IMG/VR virus record: IMGVR_UViG_3300025896_000047
Location: 1 to 43,721 of that record
Length of the DNA stretch: 43,721 nucleotides
DNA from: a virus
Reading direction: 5' to 3' (one strand)
Shown here piece after piece: positions 14,598 to 23,259 of the stretch. A program made the position numbers and the translations under genes. The notes under the pieces are model-generated. The model was given only the letters and a program-made list of their open reading frames with translations. It did not search any database and was not told the DNA's origin. Positions within the stretch are counted from its first letter, which is position 1, and each line of letters opens with the position of its first letter.

Positions 14598-15452
14598 TTA
14601 CTGTGCTTCTTCTATTACTGCAATATCTTTAATAACTGCGCTGGCAGTGATGGTGTTCATATAATCACGAAGCTTGGCACTAACCAAGTTATTTCTAGTT
14701 TTCTTGTCCGGACTACCGAGAACAATAATATCAAACTCTTTTCCTTTGTGCGTCATTGACATTGAAATGCACCAACCTGCTGGATTAGTAAAGCCAGTTT
14801 TACCAACTGAAATATCATACTTGCCTGCAAACATACTTGTATTACGAATCATAACGTGCTTTATGATTCCTTTAAGGTTTACAGTGTCTGCGGTTGTTTG
14901 CGCAGTCATTGCTGCCGCAGCAAACTCTTTGTGTTTTTTAATTGCAGTATTCAGTAAATGCAAATCCCAAGTGGTACTCTTATTCAGTAGTAATCCAGTT
15001 GGTTCAACATATACAGTGTCGACCATTCCTAACTTATTAGCAGTCAAATTCATCGATTCGATAAAGGCATCATAGCCGCCAGGATGTGCAAGTGCCAATG
15101 TCTTGGCTGCTAAATTATCAGATGCAACTAAACTTAAGGTAATCAGTTCTTGCCTACTTACTCGCATTCCATGTTTTAAATTTCGACTACCTTCAATTTT
15201 CTGTCGATTGATTGTAATCATCTCATTTAAATTGGCTTTGCTTTCTAGCACTACATACACTGTCATTAACTTTGTAATAGATGCGATTGGTAGTTGCGTC
15301 TTTGCGTTAAAACTTTCTACTATGCGATTTGATGTTCGATCAAATACCAATATAGACTGTGCTTGTTCTGCTATACTAATTTGTAAAGGCGTCTTTGACC
15401 AAGCACCAACTGAAGACAATAGTAATACAACTATAACTACAAACTTGGTCAT
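14598..15452 (-). CDS. D-Ala-D-Ala carboxypeptidase/endopeptidase (peptidase S11, PBP)
   Basis: All three penicillin-binding motifs are present: SITK (Ser58, Lys61), SDN (111-113) and KTG (218-220). A signal peptide (about 1-19) sends it to the periplasm, where it would trim or cut peptidoglycan cross-links, as DacA or PbpG do. At 284 residues it lacks the long C-terminal domain and anchor of DacA and is closer to PbpG. It is the last gene of a coupled oxygenase/ATPase operon. A role in lysis, superinfection exclusion or wall remodelling is inference. Confidence 0.9.
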   Translation of the reverse strand: MTKFVVIVVLLLSSVGAWSKTPLQISIAEQAQSILVFDRTSNRIVESFNAKTQLPIASITKLMTVYVVLESKANLNEMITINRQKIEGSRNLKHGMRVSRQELITLSLVASDNLAAKTLALAHPGGYDAFIESMNLTANKLGMVDTVYVEPTGLLLNKSTTWDLHLLNTAIKKHKEFAAAAMTAQTTADTVNLKGIIKHVMIRNTSMFAGKYDISVGKTGFTNPAGWCISMSMTHKGKEFDIIVLGSPDKKTRNNLVSAKLRDYMNTITASAVIKDIAVIEEAQ

Positions 15453-15958
15453 TTAATGGCTTGATACATTCTATAGAATTGCGGAGTCAAGCCCACCCGT
15501 TCACTGCTTCGCAGTCGCGATGCATTATCAACATGTACGTGAGAAGCAATGTGATTACCGCCTCGCAGTTTAACAAATTCTACCAAGTATTTGTGTAGCA
15601 GTTGATTGATTCGTTTGCCGCGCTCTTCAGGAGCAGTAAATGACAACGTGATCCAACCACAACCTGCCAAGTGTCTGTATTCAAAAACAATACCACCTAC
15701 CACTTTGTTGTTGCTGTCAGTTGCATACAAACAATGCGACTTGTTGATATCGGCCCAGACCACAATAGGTGCTGCAAATCCAGTGTCGATAATTTCTGCG
15801 TAGGTTTTCAAAAACAATGCCATGGGTCGATTACCTGCTACCACATCAACAAACGAAATTTTAAGTTCTCGACTAGTGGCATCTGTTTCAGTGCCAAGTA
15901 CTACATCACACTGGTTGATAGGAACAGGTGCTTTTGGAATAGATATATTTGTAAACAT
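15449..15958 (-). CDS. GNAT-family acetyltransferase, 169 aa
   Basis: The segment GGIVFEYRHLAGCGWITLSF followed by PEERGKRINQLLHKYLVEF (about 92-131) matches GNAT strands 4-5 and the acetyl-CoA loop (R/Q-x-x-G-x-G/A variant ERGKRI). The tail SSERVGLTPQFYRMY is the usual GNAT C-terminus. It overlaps the PBP gene by 4 bp. The acceptor is unknown. Confidence 0.75.
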   Translation of the reverse strand: MFTNISIPKAPVPINQCDVVLGTETDATSRELKISFVDVVAGNRPMALFLKTYAEIIDTGFAAPIVVWADINKSHCLYATDSNNKVVGGIVFEYRHLAGCGWITLSFTAPEERGKRINQLLHKYLVEFVKLRGGNHIASHVHVDNASRLRSSERVGLTPQFYRMYQAIK

Positions 15959-15967
15959 AGTTTTATT

Positions 15968-16852
15968 TTAATACACTTTCTTAGTTTTGTCAAGTTCAAG
16001 ACCTTCAAATATGTCGCCATCGGCCAACATATCAAATGGATGCTTGTTGCCATAAAATTCATTTTGGACCCAGGCCTCTTCTTCTGGCAAGTAATCCCAC
16101 CAGGGACTAAATCCCAGAACCAAATGTATTCTACGGCTGGTGTTTTGTGCATTAGTAAACACACGATGCGATACATTGGTATCCCATGAGTAAGCCCAAC
16201 CTACATCCAAATGTTCAGGCGTATGACCTTCAATTTGAAACAAGTAGTCGTTGGTAGTAGTAATTGGAATGTTAATACGTAAATTTTCAAAGATCAATTC
16301 ATCTTTGTGCCACCCACGTTTGGCCTTGCGTTTTTCATCAAACACCTCTCCGTTTAGAATACTCATTCTACTTCTAACTCGAGTGCGTTTGCATCGTTCC
16401 ATAAAGGTACCCAAGCTCTTATGACCACTGGCTGGTGTTGGTTCATTAAATCCATAACCATCAAAGTAGCTGTTTTTTAGTACGCTGTGCTTTTGTGTGC
16501 TGTTCCAAAAGAACTCATCCTTTTGAATACTGTTGACCGGTGTTCCTAATGTAGAGCTATGTGGGTCTAACTTGTCGAGTTGAAAAGGATTGTATACCAA
16601 ACTGAATCCGGTGTAGTAAGGAGTAATGCCTTCACTTGATACCCACCCGTGGTCACCATACACTGTTGTGGCATCAACAATATCAGCATGCAGTTGATCA
16701 ACATCAAAATCGCGTATCTTAAAGCACAACAGTTCATCGTACTCGTTTTTAGGTTTGCATGCTTCTGTTGCCTTTTTCCAATCTGATTGCGTGTACAACC
16801 ACGAAATAACTGTTGATTCTTCTGGCACATCTTTTACATAATATTTTTTCAT
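15968..16852 (-). CDS. Aspartyl/asparaginyl beta-hydroxylase-like 2OG-Fe(II) enzyme, copy A
   Basis: GWHKDE (HxD), then SHRVF and RRIHLVLGFSPWWDY supply the iron-binding and 2-oxoglutarate-binding positions of this family. The start at 16852 has AGGAG 5 bases upstream. It is 294 residues and strongly similar along its length to the gene at 20514-21386: shared blocks include YGDHGW, HSSTLGTP, NSYFDGYGFN, RCKRTRVRSR and NEFYGNKHPFDML. It directly follows the PP-loop ATPase gene. The family hydroxylates Asp/Asn side chains or related small molecules. Confidence 0.85.
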   Translation of the reverse strand: MKKYYVKDVPEESTVISWLYTQSDWKKATEACKPKNEYDELLCFKIRDFDVDQLHADIVDATTVYGDHGWVSSEGITPYYTGFSLVYNPFQLDKLDPHSSTLGTPVNSIQKDEFFWNSTQKHSVLKNSYFDGYGFNEPTPASGHKSLGTFMERCKRTRVRSRMSILNGEVFDEKRKAKRGWHKDELIFENLRINIPITTTNDYLFQIEGHTPEHLDVGWAYSWDTNVSHRVFTNAQNTSRRIHLVLGFSPWWDYLPEEEAWVQNEFYGNKHPFDMLADGDIFEGLELDKTKKVY

Positions 16853-16859
16853 TTTACTC

Positions 16860-17954
16860 CTAGACAAAGCTGTTGTTTGGATTGTAAATCAAACTGCTAT
16901 CAATCGTTGATAAATTTACAAAGTTATAATTGCTATCAATTGCATCGTTACTTTTGCGGCCACGAACAACGTGATACAAGCTACCACGTTTGGCTTTTTC
17001 TAAATATGATTTATCTTTTAAAAATTCTGAAATTAGCTGGCGCGGATACCATTTGTATGAGTTCCAAGTTCCGTGGTGTTTGTGATCCCTGTCATTCATG
17101 CTCCACTGTTGGAATTCAGTAGTACCAAAGAACTGTATGTAATTATCATTAAGGTACTGTTCGTTTAACTCCCGGGCTGGACTAAAAATTAAGAATCTAA
17201 AGTACACACTGGTCCATTTGCATGTAAAGTTAAGCCACCAAAATACGTCCCACGTTGAATAAATTTCAAAACCAGCACGATCCGCTAAACCATAAAAAAG
17301 GTTTGCCCATCGTTCAGATTCTCTTTGGTCAAGTCCTACCCAAATAAAGTATTCTATTAGCAGTGATAACGAACGTGGGGAAAGTAATTCACTTGCTGGT
17401 TTCCATTTAAGTAATGATTTAATCATTGCAGAACCAAACAACTGGTCGTTAAACTCACCACCAACAAGTATGTAATCATTGCATACGCCTTGATTAAATT
17501 CCAAAGAATTAATCAATTTGATATCACTGCGGCGTAGAACCTTTTCCCACATAGCAGGATTTTCATCAATTGACAAACTACTCATTGCAATTTCAAGCCG
17601 TGTGCCAAGTTGTTCAACTCCTAGTTCATTGATAAAACTCAGCAGTACCATACTAGAATCAATTCCTCCCGAGTACATTAATCTAATTGGCTTGTCTAAC
17701 GCTTCCTGCTGTTTTAAAATGCGTTGAACCTGTAGTTGGCAGCATTCGGTGTAAGTTAGATTAAACGAACTGTCGTACTTGGGCAAGTGCATCGAAGCAG
17801 GTACGCCTGCGTCAATGGGCAATCTAATGTAGCCTGTACGGTCAATGAAGCTGATGTTGTCATTGATAATTTGGCTTATGTTTTTCCAGCGTACTACATC
17901 TGCTGTGAGTGGTAATTGAACTCTAGCAGGATTGTACGCATACAACGTTGTCAT
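16860..17954 (-). CDS. PP-loop (asparagine-synthase-like) ATPase A
   Basis: MYSGGIDSSMVL holds the PP-loop SGGxDS at about 95-100, which binds ATP and adenylates a carboxylate or similar group, as in asparagine synthase, QueC and beta-lactam synthetase. No N-terminal glutaminase Cys is present, so it is not a complete Gln-dependent asparagine synthase; the ~90-residue N-terminal region is different. 364 residues. It overlaps the upstream gene by ATGA and precedes hydroxylase A by 7 bp. Confidence 0.8.
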   Translation of the reverse strand: MTTLYAYNPARVQLPLTADVVRWKNISQIINDNISFIDRTGYIRLPIDAGVPASMHLPKYDSSFNLTYTECCQLQVQRILKQQEALDKPIRLMYSGGIDSSMVLLSFINELGVEQLGTRLEIAMSSLSIDENPAMWEKVLRRSDIKLINSLEFNQGVCNDYILVGGEFNDQLFGSAMIKSLLKWKPASELLSPRSLSLLIEYFIWVGLDQRESERWANLFYGLADRAGFEIYSTWDVFWWLNFTCKWTSVYFRFLIFSPARELNEQYLNDNYIQFFGTTEFQQWSMNDRDHKHHGTWNSYKWYPRQLISEFLKDKSYLEKAKRGSLYHVVRGRKSNDAIDSNYNFVNLSTIDSSLIYNPNNSFV

Positions 17955-18574
17955 ATTAATGCATCTCTCCATAGCTGAGTGTTTATATGAATGTCAATTG
18001 CATCTAACTCTTCAAAGGTCTGCGCGAGTGTAATATCGCACGTGAACTTTTTGTGCCAGGCATAGATTCTCATTTTCTTATTTTGAACTTCAGCATACTC
18101 AAATTCAAGTTCGCGGCGAGCTTGGTCCACTGTTAAGCCATTGATAGTTGCATACTCATCTAAACCGTTATGCGAGCTGTTTAACTGAAATGCAATGCAT
18201 TGCTCATATTCCAGTCCTTGATAACCAACATAGTCTTTGAGATTTTGCAATTCGAGCCATAATAACTTTTCAATTGATCGTAATTTACGATTTGCAAGTT
18301 GTTTGCGACTTACCAGTCTATCAACATCACCATCAACGACGGTAAAGTGCTTTAACTCTGATCCCACAACGTACACCAAATCGTTCCGCACAATGTCTTG
18401 TGTAATTGCTCGGTAAACAGTAGCGCCAACTGATACTAATCTAATTTCAGTGTCCAACACAGCTTTCTTTAAGATGTTGAACTTTGGCATTACAATATAC
18501 GTAGGCGAGTTAGAAAAGCACAGTATGCAATCTGTTTGCAGGTCAATAAGCAGAGTTAGGTCATGTGTAATCAT
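17951..18574 (-). CDS. Unknown protein, 207 aa, in oxygenase/PP-loop operon
   Basis: No motif recognised. The N-terminal 100 residues are beta-rich (including VYVVGSELKHFTVVDGDV) and the rest helical with HKKFTCD near 166-172. Both junctions are 4-bp ATGA overlaps, so it is made with its neighbours and probably acts in the same pathway. Confidence 0.65.
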   Translation of the reverse strand: MITHDLTLLIDLQTDCILCFSNSPTYIVMPKFNILKKAVLDTEIRLVSVGATVYRAITQDIVRNDLVYVVGSELKHFTVVDGDVDRLVSRKQLANRKLRSIEKLLWLELQNLKDYVGYQGLEYEQCIAFQLNSSHNGLDEYATINGLTVDQARRELEFEYAEVQNKKMRIYAWHKKFTCDITLAQTFEELDAIDIHINTQLWRDALI

Positions 18575-19269
18575 AGTTTAAACAAGTGATTGGTGTTATT
18601 GACAATTTCAATAGTTTCTTCGGAGCATAAGCCAGTGACTTGAAGTGTGACCCTATCGCTTCTACCCAAGTTGCAAGTACCGTGCGGTGTATCTCTCCAA
18701 TTGTGCCATACAATATCTCCAGCACGCCATTGCTTCCAATATGTGTTGCCCACTGCCCATACATGGCCAGGTTGCCAATCAAATACTTGGATTTCAAATC
18801 TTGCTGCCCACTTTGGATCCTTGTCTAGCCAACTGTCTGGATCATTGCCTTTTGTGCCAGGGATTTCATCAACGTGGTAAGGAAACAAACCGCCAGGTTT
18901 TTGAATGTGAAAACTTGCACCAGCTTTTTTAAACTTAAACGAGTCGATGATTTTTTGTATTGCATCATTACCAGTTCTGCGCAAGTTATAAAAGAATGTG
19001 TGGTTTGGATCTAGATTCAAATACTCCAGTTCTGCTCTATCGTACTCCATTGTAAACGGTGGATCCACTTGATTGTTTTGCACCTGTAGTCTATTTAAAA
19101 AGCCATTGGCTTCGGGCTGATACACCTTGAGTTGAGCCTGGTACAGTGCAGACAGGTCTCCTTCAATGCGGCCAATTACTTTATAGTGTGGATCTGTATC
19201 TTCGTTCACAGTATTGTCAAAGTGGTAGTTGCTTAATTTTTTTGAGTATTCCCAACGTGTAATTGTCAT
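18571..19269 (-). CDS. 2OG-Fe(II) oxygenase-like protein, 232 aa
   Basis: PYHVDEIPG (HxD), the strand region FEIQVFDWQPGHVWAVGN, and TPHGTCNLGRSDRVTLQVTG (distal His and Arg) match a cupin-like 2OG-Fe(II) oxygenase. The start at 19269 has AAGGA upstream and makes an ATGA overlap with the acetyltransferase gene; the longer frame to 19329 lies inside that gene. Aspartyl-hydroxylase-like in layout. Substrate unknown. Confidence 0.75.
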   Translation of the reverse strand: MTITRWEYSKKLSNYHFDNTVNEDTDPHYKVIGRIEGDLSALYQAQLKVYQPEANGFLNRLQVQNNQVDPPFTMEYDRAELEYLNLDPNHTFFYNLRRTGNDAIQKIIDSFKFKKAGASFHIQKPGGLFPYHVDEIPGTKGNDPDSWLDKDPKWAARFEIQVFDWQPGHVWAVGNTYWKQWRAGDIVWHNWRDTPHGTCNLGRSDRVTLQVTGLCSEETIEIVNNTNHLFKL

Positions 19270-19718
19270 GTTGATTCCTTGTTTATGTGTTTCCATGCGT
19301 ATGAAACACCTTTGTAAATTCCTGGCCATCGATGTTCAGATATAGTAAATCCCAGGCTTGCATAAAATCCCTCAACCCCGTTACGAGGGAAGGTGTACAC
19401 AAAGTTACAGTCGGGAAACATAGCAATCACTTGATTTACCATTGTACTTGCTACCCCCGAATAACGGTTGTCTGCTTTGCAGTATGTGCCTCTAACTCTA
19501 AGTTCGCCAGGCCCTGTCAGATAAGCATGTGTGCAACCAAACGCTTCTCCGTTATCATCTATTGCAATAACATAACGCGGCTTCATTAAACTATAATCAC
19601 TGCCCCAAAATTTAATCATTCCTAGTGTGTTGTCAATTGGCGGGACTGGTTCTTTATCTGGCCACAGTTCTTTTAAAAGTGGCAAGCACTCTGAGTAGGA
19701 ACTTTCCTTAATCAACAT
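19266..19718 (-). CDS. GNAT-family acetyltransferase, 150 aa
   Basis: ELRVRGTYCKADNRYSGVAS (about 73-92) fits GNAT strand 4 and the acetyl-CoA pyrophosphate loop, and VYTFPRNGVEGFYASLGFTI is the typical C-terminal strand-helix. It overlaps the upstream 269-residue gene by 11 bp and the downstream oxygenase by 4 bp. Acceptor unknown. Confidence 0.8.
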   Translation of the reverse strand: MLIKESSYSECLPLLKELWPDKEPVPPIDNTLGMIKFWGSDYSLMKPRYVIAIDDNGEAFGCTHAYLTGPGELRVRGTYCKADNRYSGVASTMVNQVIAMFPDCNFVYTFPRNGVEGFYASLGFTISEHRWPGIYKGVSYAWKHINKEST

Positions 19719-20517
19719 TCACTGACTCCATTGGTTGCAGTGTATTTGCATACTCTCTTGCAATCAGGCCTTTATAAAAAGGATAGTTCAGACTGTTGCT
19801 GATTAGTTCCAAGTCATGTGACTTGGTTGGCATTAATGAAACTGCCAAAGTCATTGGCCCAAATCTGTTAACGGTCAGTGATCTAAGTAGTGCTGTATTC
19901 TGATTCAGATTAAGCTGTCCAAGGAAAGCACGAAGTAGTAGCAAACAAAAATTTGGTACTAAAAACTTTTCACAATCGTTGTACATTAACGCAGCCGGAA
20001 TGTCCGAATAAGGTAACAACATTTGCCATTTTGGTTCTGCTGCATAAAATGTTGTGGGTGATTTGGTTACTGTGCTATGGTCGACAAACGAAGGGAAAGT
20101 CCCAACTAAACCACTTTGCTTACCTTCACTTGCAAGACGATGAACTGTGTATAACTCGTGTAATGTAAATTGACTGTTGCAAAAATACTTTTCTTTTGCA
20201 AGTTCAAACCATGCTGCATCAATTTCTGCATCGGGAGTAACGAACTGTATGTCACTTCGTCCAACCTGTTGACACAATGCTTCCAATGTATCACTGACAA
20301 GTCTCATGCCTGGGCGTACAAATACAAAATTCTGCGGTAGCTGTTGTAATAAGGTAGTGGCCAATTTGACCAATGGCTGGTCGGGTACATCTTCAAAATT
20401 GAATTTTACTGTAAAGCCAGCAGTGGTTGCAAGTTCCTTATTGATAGAACTAGCAGGGATTAAGTTCATTTCAGAATCGTAAAACCAAGCTGTGTAAAAT
20501 TTGTTAAAGTCAATCAT
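19708..20517 (-). CDS. Unknown protein, 269 aa, in oxygenase/PP-loop operon
   Basis: Alternating strands and helices with an ExDxxW-like segment (TPDAEIDAAWFELAKEKYF) but no signature I recognise. The layout might suggest a transferase fold (PLVKLATTLLQQLPQNFVFV near the N-terminus), which is weak. It is coupled to hydroxylase B by a 4-bp overlap and to the acetyltransferase by 11 bp. Confidence 0.6.
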   Translation of the reverse strand: MIDFNKFYTAWFYDSEMNLIPASSINKELATTAGFTVKFNFEDVPDQPLVKLATTLLQQLPQNFVFVRPGMRLVSDTLEALCQQVGRSDIQFVTPDAEIDAAWFELAKEKYFCNSQFTLHELYTVHRLASEGKQSGLVGTFPSFVDHSTVTKSPTTFYAAEPKWQMLLPYSDIPAALMYNDCEKFLVPNFCLLLLRAFLGQLNLNQNTALLRSLTVNRFGPMTLAVSLMPTKSHDLELISNSLNYPFYKGLIAREYANTLQPMESVNVD

Positions 20518-21386
20518 TCATATACCTTTATTGTTGTGTCAAGTTCAAGTCCTTCAAATAGGTCTCCGTCTACTAGCATATCAAACGGATGTTTATTTCC
20601 GTAAAATTCGTTTTGTGTCCAGCATTGTTCTTCTGCGTCATAATCCCACCAAGGACTGAATCCCAGCACTGCATGAATTCTACGACTGTCATCTACTACA
20701 TTTTCGCAAAATACTCTGTGTGGCACATAAGTGTCCCACGAGTATGCCCACCCAACTTTTAAATGCGTTGGTGCATGATTTTCAATTTGAAACATGTATT
20801 GTGGAGTAGTAGTGATTGGGATGTTGATGCGAATGTTTTCAAATATCATTTCGTCCTTGTGCCAGCCACGGGTTAGTTCAAAATCTTTACCATTTAGAAT
20901 ACTCAATCTACTACGTACACGAGTACGCTTACATCTTTCCATAAACTTGCCAAATTCACCGTGCTGGCTGGCAGGAGTTGGAGTATTGAACCCATAACCG
21001 TCGAAGTAGCTGTTCTTCAATACCGAGTGTTGCTGTTTCGAGTTCCAGAAAAATTGACTATTGGAATTCTTAGGAGTGCCCAGTGTAGAGCTATGCGGAT
21101 CTAATCCGTCTTGGTGTTCAGGGTTATATACCAGACTGAACCCAGTGTAACCTGCATCTTCCCCTTCTGCTGACTTCCAACCATGATCACCGTAAATTGT
21201 CAATGCTTCAGTGATGCTGTTGCTGATTGCTACAGGATCAAAGTCCTTTACACGCAAACAAATCACTTGGTCAAATGTATTGATGGGTTTGACTGTGGAC
21301 ATTAAACTTTCCCAGTCAGTGTTATTTTTCAACCATCTACTTACTGTAATATCGTCGGGGCAATCTTTAGTAAAGAATTTCTTCAT
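20514..21386 (-). CDS. Aspartyl/asparaginyl beta-hydroxylase-like 2OG-Fe(II) enzyme, copy B
   Basis: A paralogue of the gene at 15968-16852. It has GWHKDE (HxD), VPHRVF (distal His) and RRIHAVLGFSPWWDY (Arg). It is the first gene of the nine-gene leftward operon, with AGGAAACAG before the ATG, and is divergent from PP-loop ATPase B (61 bp apart). Hydroxylase next to PP-loop ATPase thus occurs twice within 6 kb. Confidence 0.85.
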   Translation of the reverse strand: MKKFFTKDCPDDITVSRWLKNNTDWESLMSTVKPINTFDQVICLRVKDFDPVAISNSITEALTIYGDHGWKSAEGEDAGYTGFSLVYNPEHQDGLDPHSSTLGTPKNSNSQFFWNSKQQHSVLKNSYFDGYGFNTPTPASQHGEFGKFMERCKRTRVRSRLSILNGKDFELTRGWHKDEMIFENIRINIPITTTPQYMFQIENHAPTHLKVGWAYSWDTYVPHRVFCENVVDDSRRIHAVLGFSPWWDYDAEEQCWTQNEFYGNKHPFDMLVDGDLFEGLELDTTIKVYE

Positions 21387-21419
21387 TCTGTTTCCTGGGT
21401 TTTCTGCAAATAATTAAAT

Positions 21420-21427
21420 CATAAATA
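21420..21427 (+). promoter_or_regulatory. Late-promoter-like box CATAAATA
   Basis: One mismatch from TATAAATA, 20 bases before the ATG at 21448. No Shine-Dalgarno is obvious in the short leader. Confidence 0.35.
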
Positions 21428-21447
21428 TCGCTATAACTATACTTATT

Positions 21448-22377
21448 ATGAATCCAACCTTAGATTACACCCATAAAAATCATTTTAAGTTTGGCTACGA
21501 CCAAACTTGGTATGTGCCGCGAACCAGTCGATACCAAACATGGCAATGCCAATACGGTGTTGCTGAAGATGTAACACTGACTGTAAAAGAAGCTAATCGT
21601 AGAGCTGCACTTAAAATACAACAGGAAGCAACTCGTCTTGGACTTGATGTGTATTTGCTACTAAGTGGTGGCGCTGACAGTGAAGTAGCGGCTCGTGCAT
21701 TTTTAGATGCAGGTGTACCATTTACTGCTGCCATCCTAAAATACAAAAATGATGCCAATAAACACGAGTCTGTATTTGCATACCACTTGTGCAAAAAATA
21801 TAGCATACCTGTGCTGGAAATTGAATTAGACCCTGTTGCATTTTTTGAAAGCGAAGAATTTGATATCATTACTGGGATAAGTCAAACTCGTAGTGGACAA
21901 CTTGCTTGTACAATGTGGGGTGCTAAACAAATTCCCGGATACGTAGTACTTGGCCAGGGCGAGCCTTACTTGTATAGACAGTTTGGCAAATGGTGGTTTC
22001 GTGAACGTGAAATGATTTGTTCTTGGTACAAGTACTGGGTATTCTCCGGAGTGCATGGTGCGGCTGGATTCCATCAATACACACCCGACCAAATGCTGGC
22101 TTATCTAACTGATCCTATTATTTTAAAAATGATCAATGACAATGCACCAGCTGGAGATGATCTTGCTAACAATGCAGATGTCAAACACTTACTGTATCAA
22201 ACTCACTATCCCGATTCAGATTTGCTGAATAGAAAAAAGTATACTGGATTTGAAAAATTACCCATTGCCGACAGCATTAGTAGAACAAAACTATTTGAAC
22301 GTTTTCCGTTCCATTTAGCTGAACATGCAGTTGAATATACGCAAATGATCAGAGACCTCAAAGGAGAAACTGCATGA
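21448..22377 (+). CDS. PP-loop (asparagine-synthase-like) ATPase B
   Basis: YLLLSGGADSEVAARAF contains the PP-loop SGGxDS at 73-78. 309 residues, with an N-terminal ~65-residue beta region and no glutaminase domain. It shares architecture with the ATPase at 16860-17954 and overlaps the downstream oxygenase gene by 4 bp (ATGA). Likely reaction: ATP-dependent adenylation followed by amide, lactam or similar bond formation; the substrate is not known. Confidence 0.8.
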   Translation: MNPTLDYTHKNHFKFGYDQTWYVPRTSRYQTWQCQYGVAEDVTLTVKEANRRAALKIQQEATRLGLDVYLLLSGGADSEVAARAFLDAGVPFTAAILKYKNDANKHESVFAYHLCKKYSIPVLEIELDPVAFFESEEFDIITGISQTRSGQLACTMWGAKQIPGYVVLGQGEPYLYRQFGKWWFREREMICSWYKYWVFSGVHGAAGFHQYTPDQMLAYLTDPIILKMINDNAPAGDDLANNADVKHLLYQTHYPDSDLLNRKKYTGFEKLPIADSISRTKLFERFPFHLAEHAVEYTQMIRDLKGETA

Positions 22378-23171
22378 TAGACTTTCACTCATTGGTAGCA
22401 GCCGAATTATCGGGCTTGGAATATGACCAGGTAGCTTTTGCTGAAGAGTACGATAACCGCATCTTACCTGTTAGTAGTAATGTTCGTAACGGTGAAGATG
22501 TACTACTACACACCATTGAAGCAAACATCAAATGGAACATGGTTGACCCCAACAAGTATGTCAAAGCAGACGTTCGAAGTAGAACAGGCGAGCCCATTGA
22601 CAATGGTTACCCAAGTTGGAAGGGTGCATCGCTGGTATACTTGGATTCTGAAGACGCAGAGCTGGCTGAAAATAGCAAAAATGGCAGCGTTTCTATTCGA
22701 AACTATGTGCTTGACAAACATGGCGAGTTTAAATTCTTCCCACAGTATGAAGACTTAATGATAACAAAGTACATTAAAAGTCTACCGCTTGATACAATTA
22801 TTGGAGTACGTTGTGTTTCTTTAAGAGAAGATACTTTTGCAATTATACATAGAGATAACAGCAATTTCTTACCTAGCAGTCAACGTAGCTTAAAGGTACA
22901 GCGGATGGTTGATAACTTTCTTTGGAAACAGGGCTTTGTGCAGATAACTATCAACATCAGTGATGGCGGCGTACCCATGTACTATAGCAGTTCCAGTGAT
23001 CTTACAAATGAATACAATACAGTTAACTACCCTGTTTACTTGTTTAATGACTTTTTCTACCATGGTGTACCTATTACAACAAGTCGCCGCCGACAGATTA
23101 GGATTACTGGCCGTCCAACCGCTGCCCTAATCAAACACATCAACGAAGCAAGCATGGTAAATTGTCCATAA
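22374..23171 (+). CDS. Putative 2OG-Fe(II) oxygenase-like protein, 265 aa
   Basis: IIHRDNSNFL (HxD, about 159-161) and FFYHGVPITTSRRRQIRITG (distal His, Arg) with the strand region VQITINISDGGVPMYY between them fit a jelly-roll oxygenase. It is translated by ATGA coupling with PP-loop ATPase B, the second ATPase-oxygenase pair in the island. Confidence in the fold is moderate. Confidence 0.6.
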   Translation: MIDFHSLVAAELSGLEYDQVAFAEEYDNRILPVSSNVRNGEDVLLHTIEANIKWNMVDPNKYVKADVRSRTGEPIDNGYPSWKGASLVYLDSEDAELAENSKNGSVSIRNYVLDKHGEFKFFPQYEDLMITKYIKSLPLDTIIGVRCVSLREDTFAIIHRDNSNFLPSSQRSLKVQRMVDNFLWKQGFVQITINISDGGVPMYYSSSSDLTNEYNTVNYPVYLFNDFFYHGVPITTSRRRQIRITGRPTAALIKHINEASMVNCP

Positions 23172-23205
23172 TTCATTGAAACATCATCTTGAACGATAAG
23201 TATAT

Positions 23206-23213
23206 GATAAATA
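23206..23213 (+). promoter_or_regulatory. Late-promoter-like box GATAAATA
   Basis: One mismatch from the T4 late consensus, about 46 bases before the ATG at 23260; a normal leader with GGAG follows. Confidence 0.4.
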
Positions 23214-23259
23214 CTTTTATACAACGCATGAAGCGTTACAGAAAACGGAGTCCATTATA

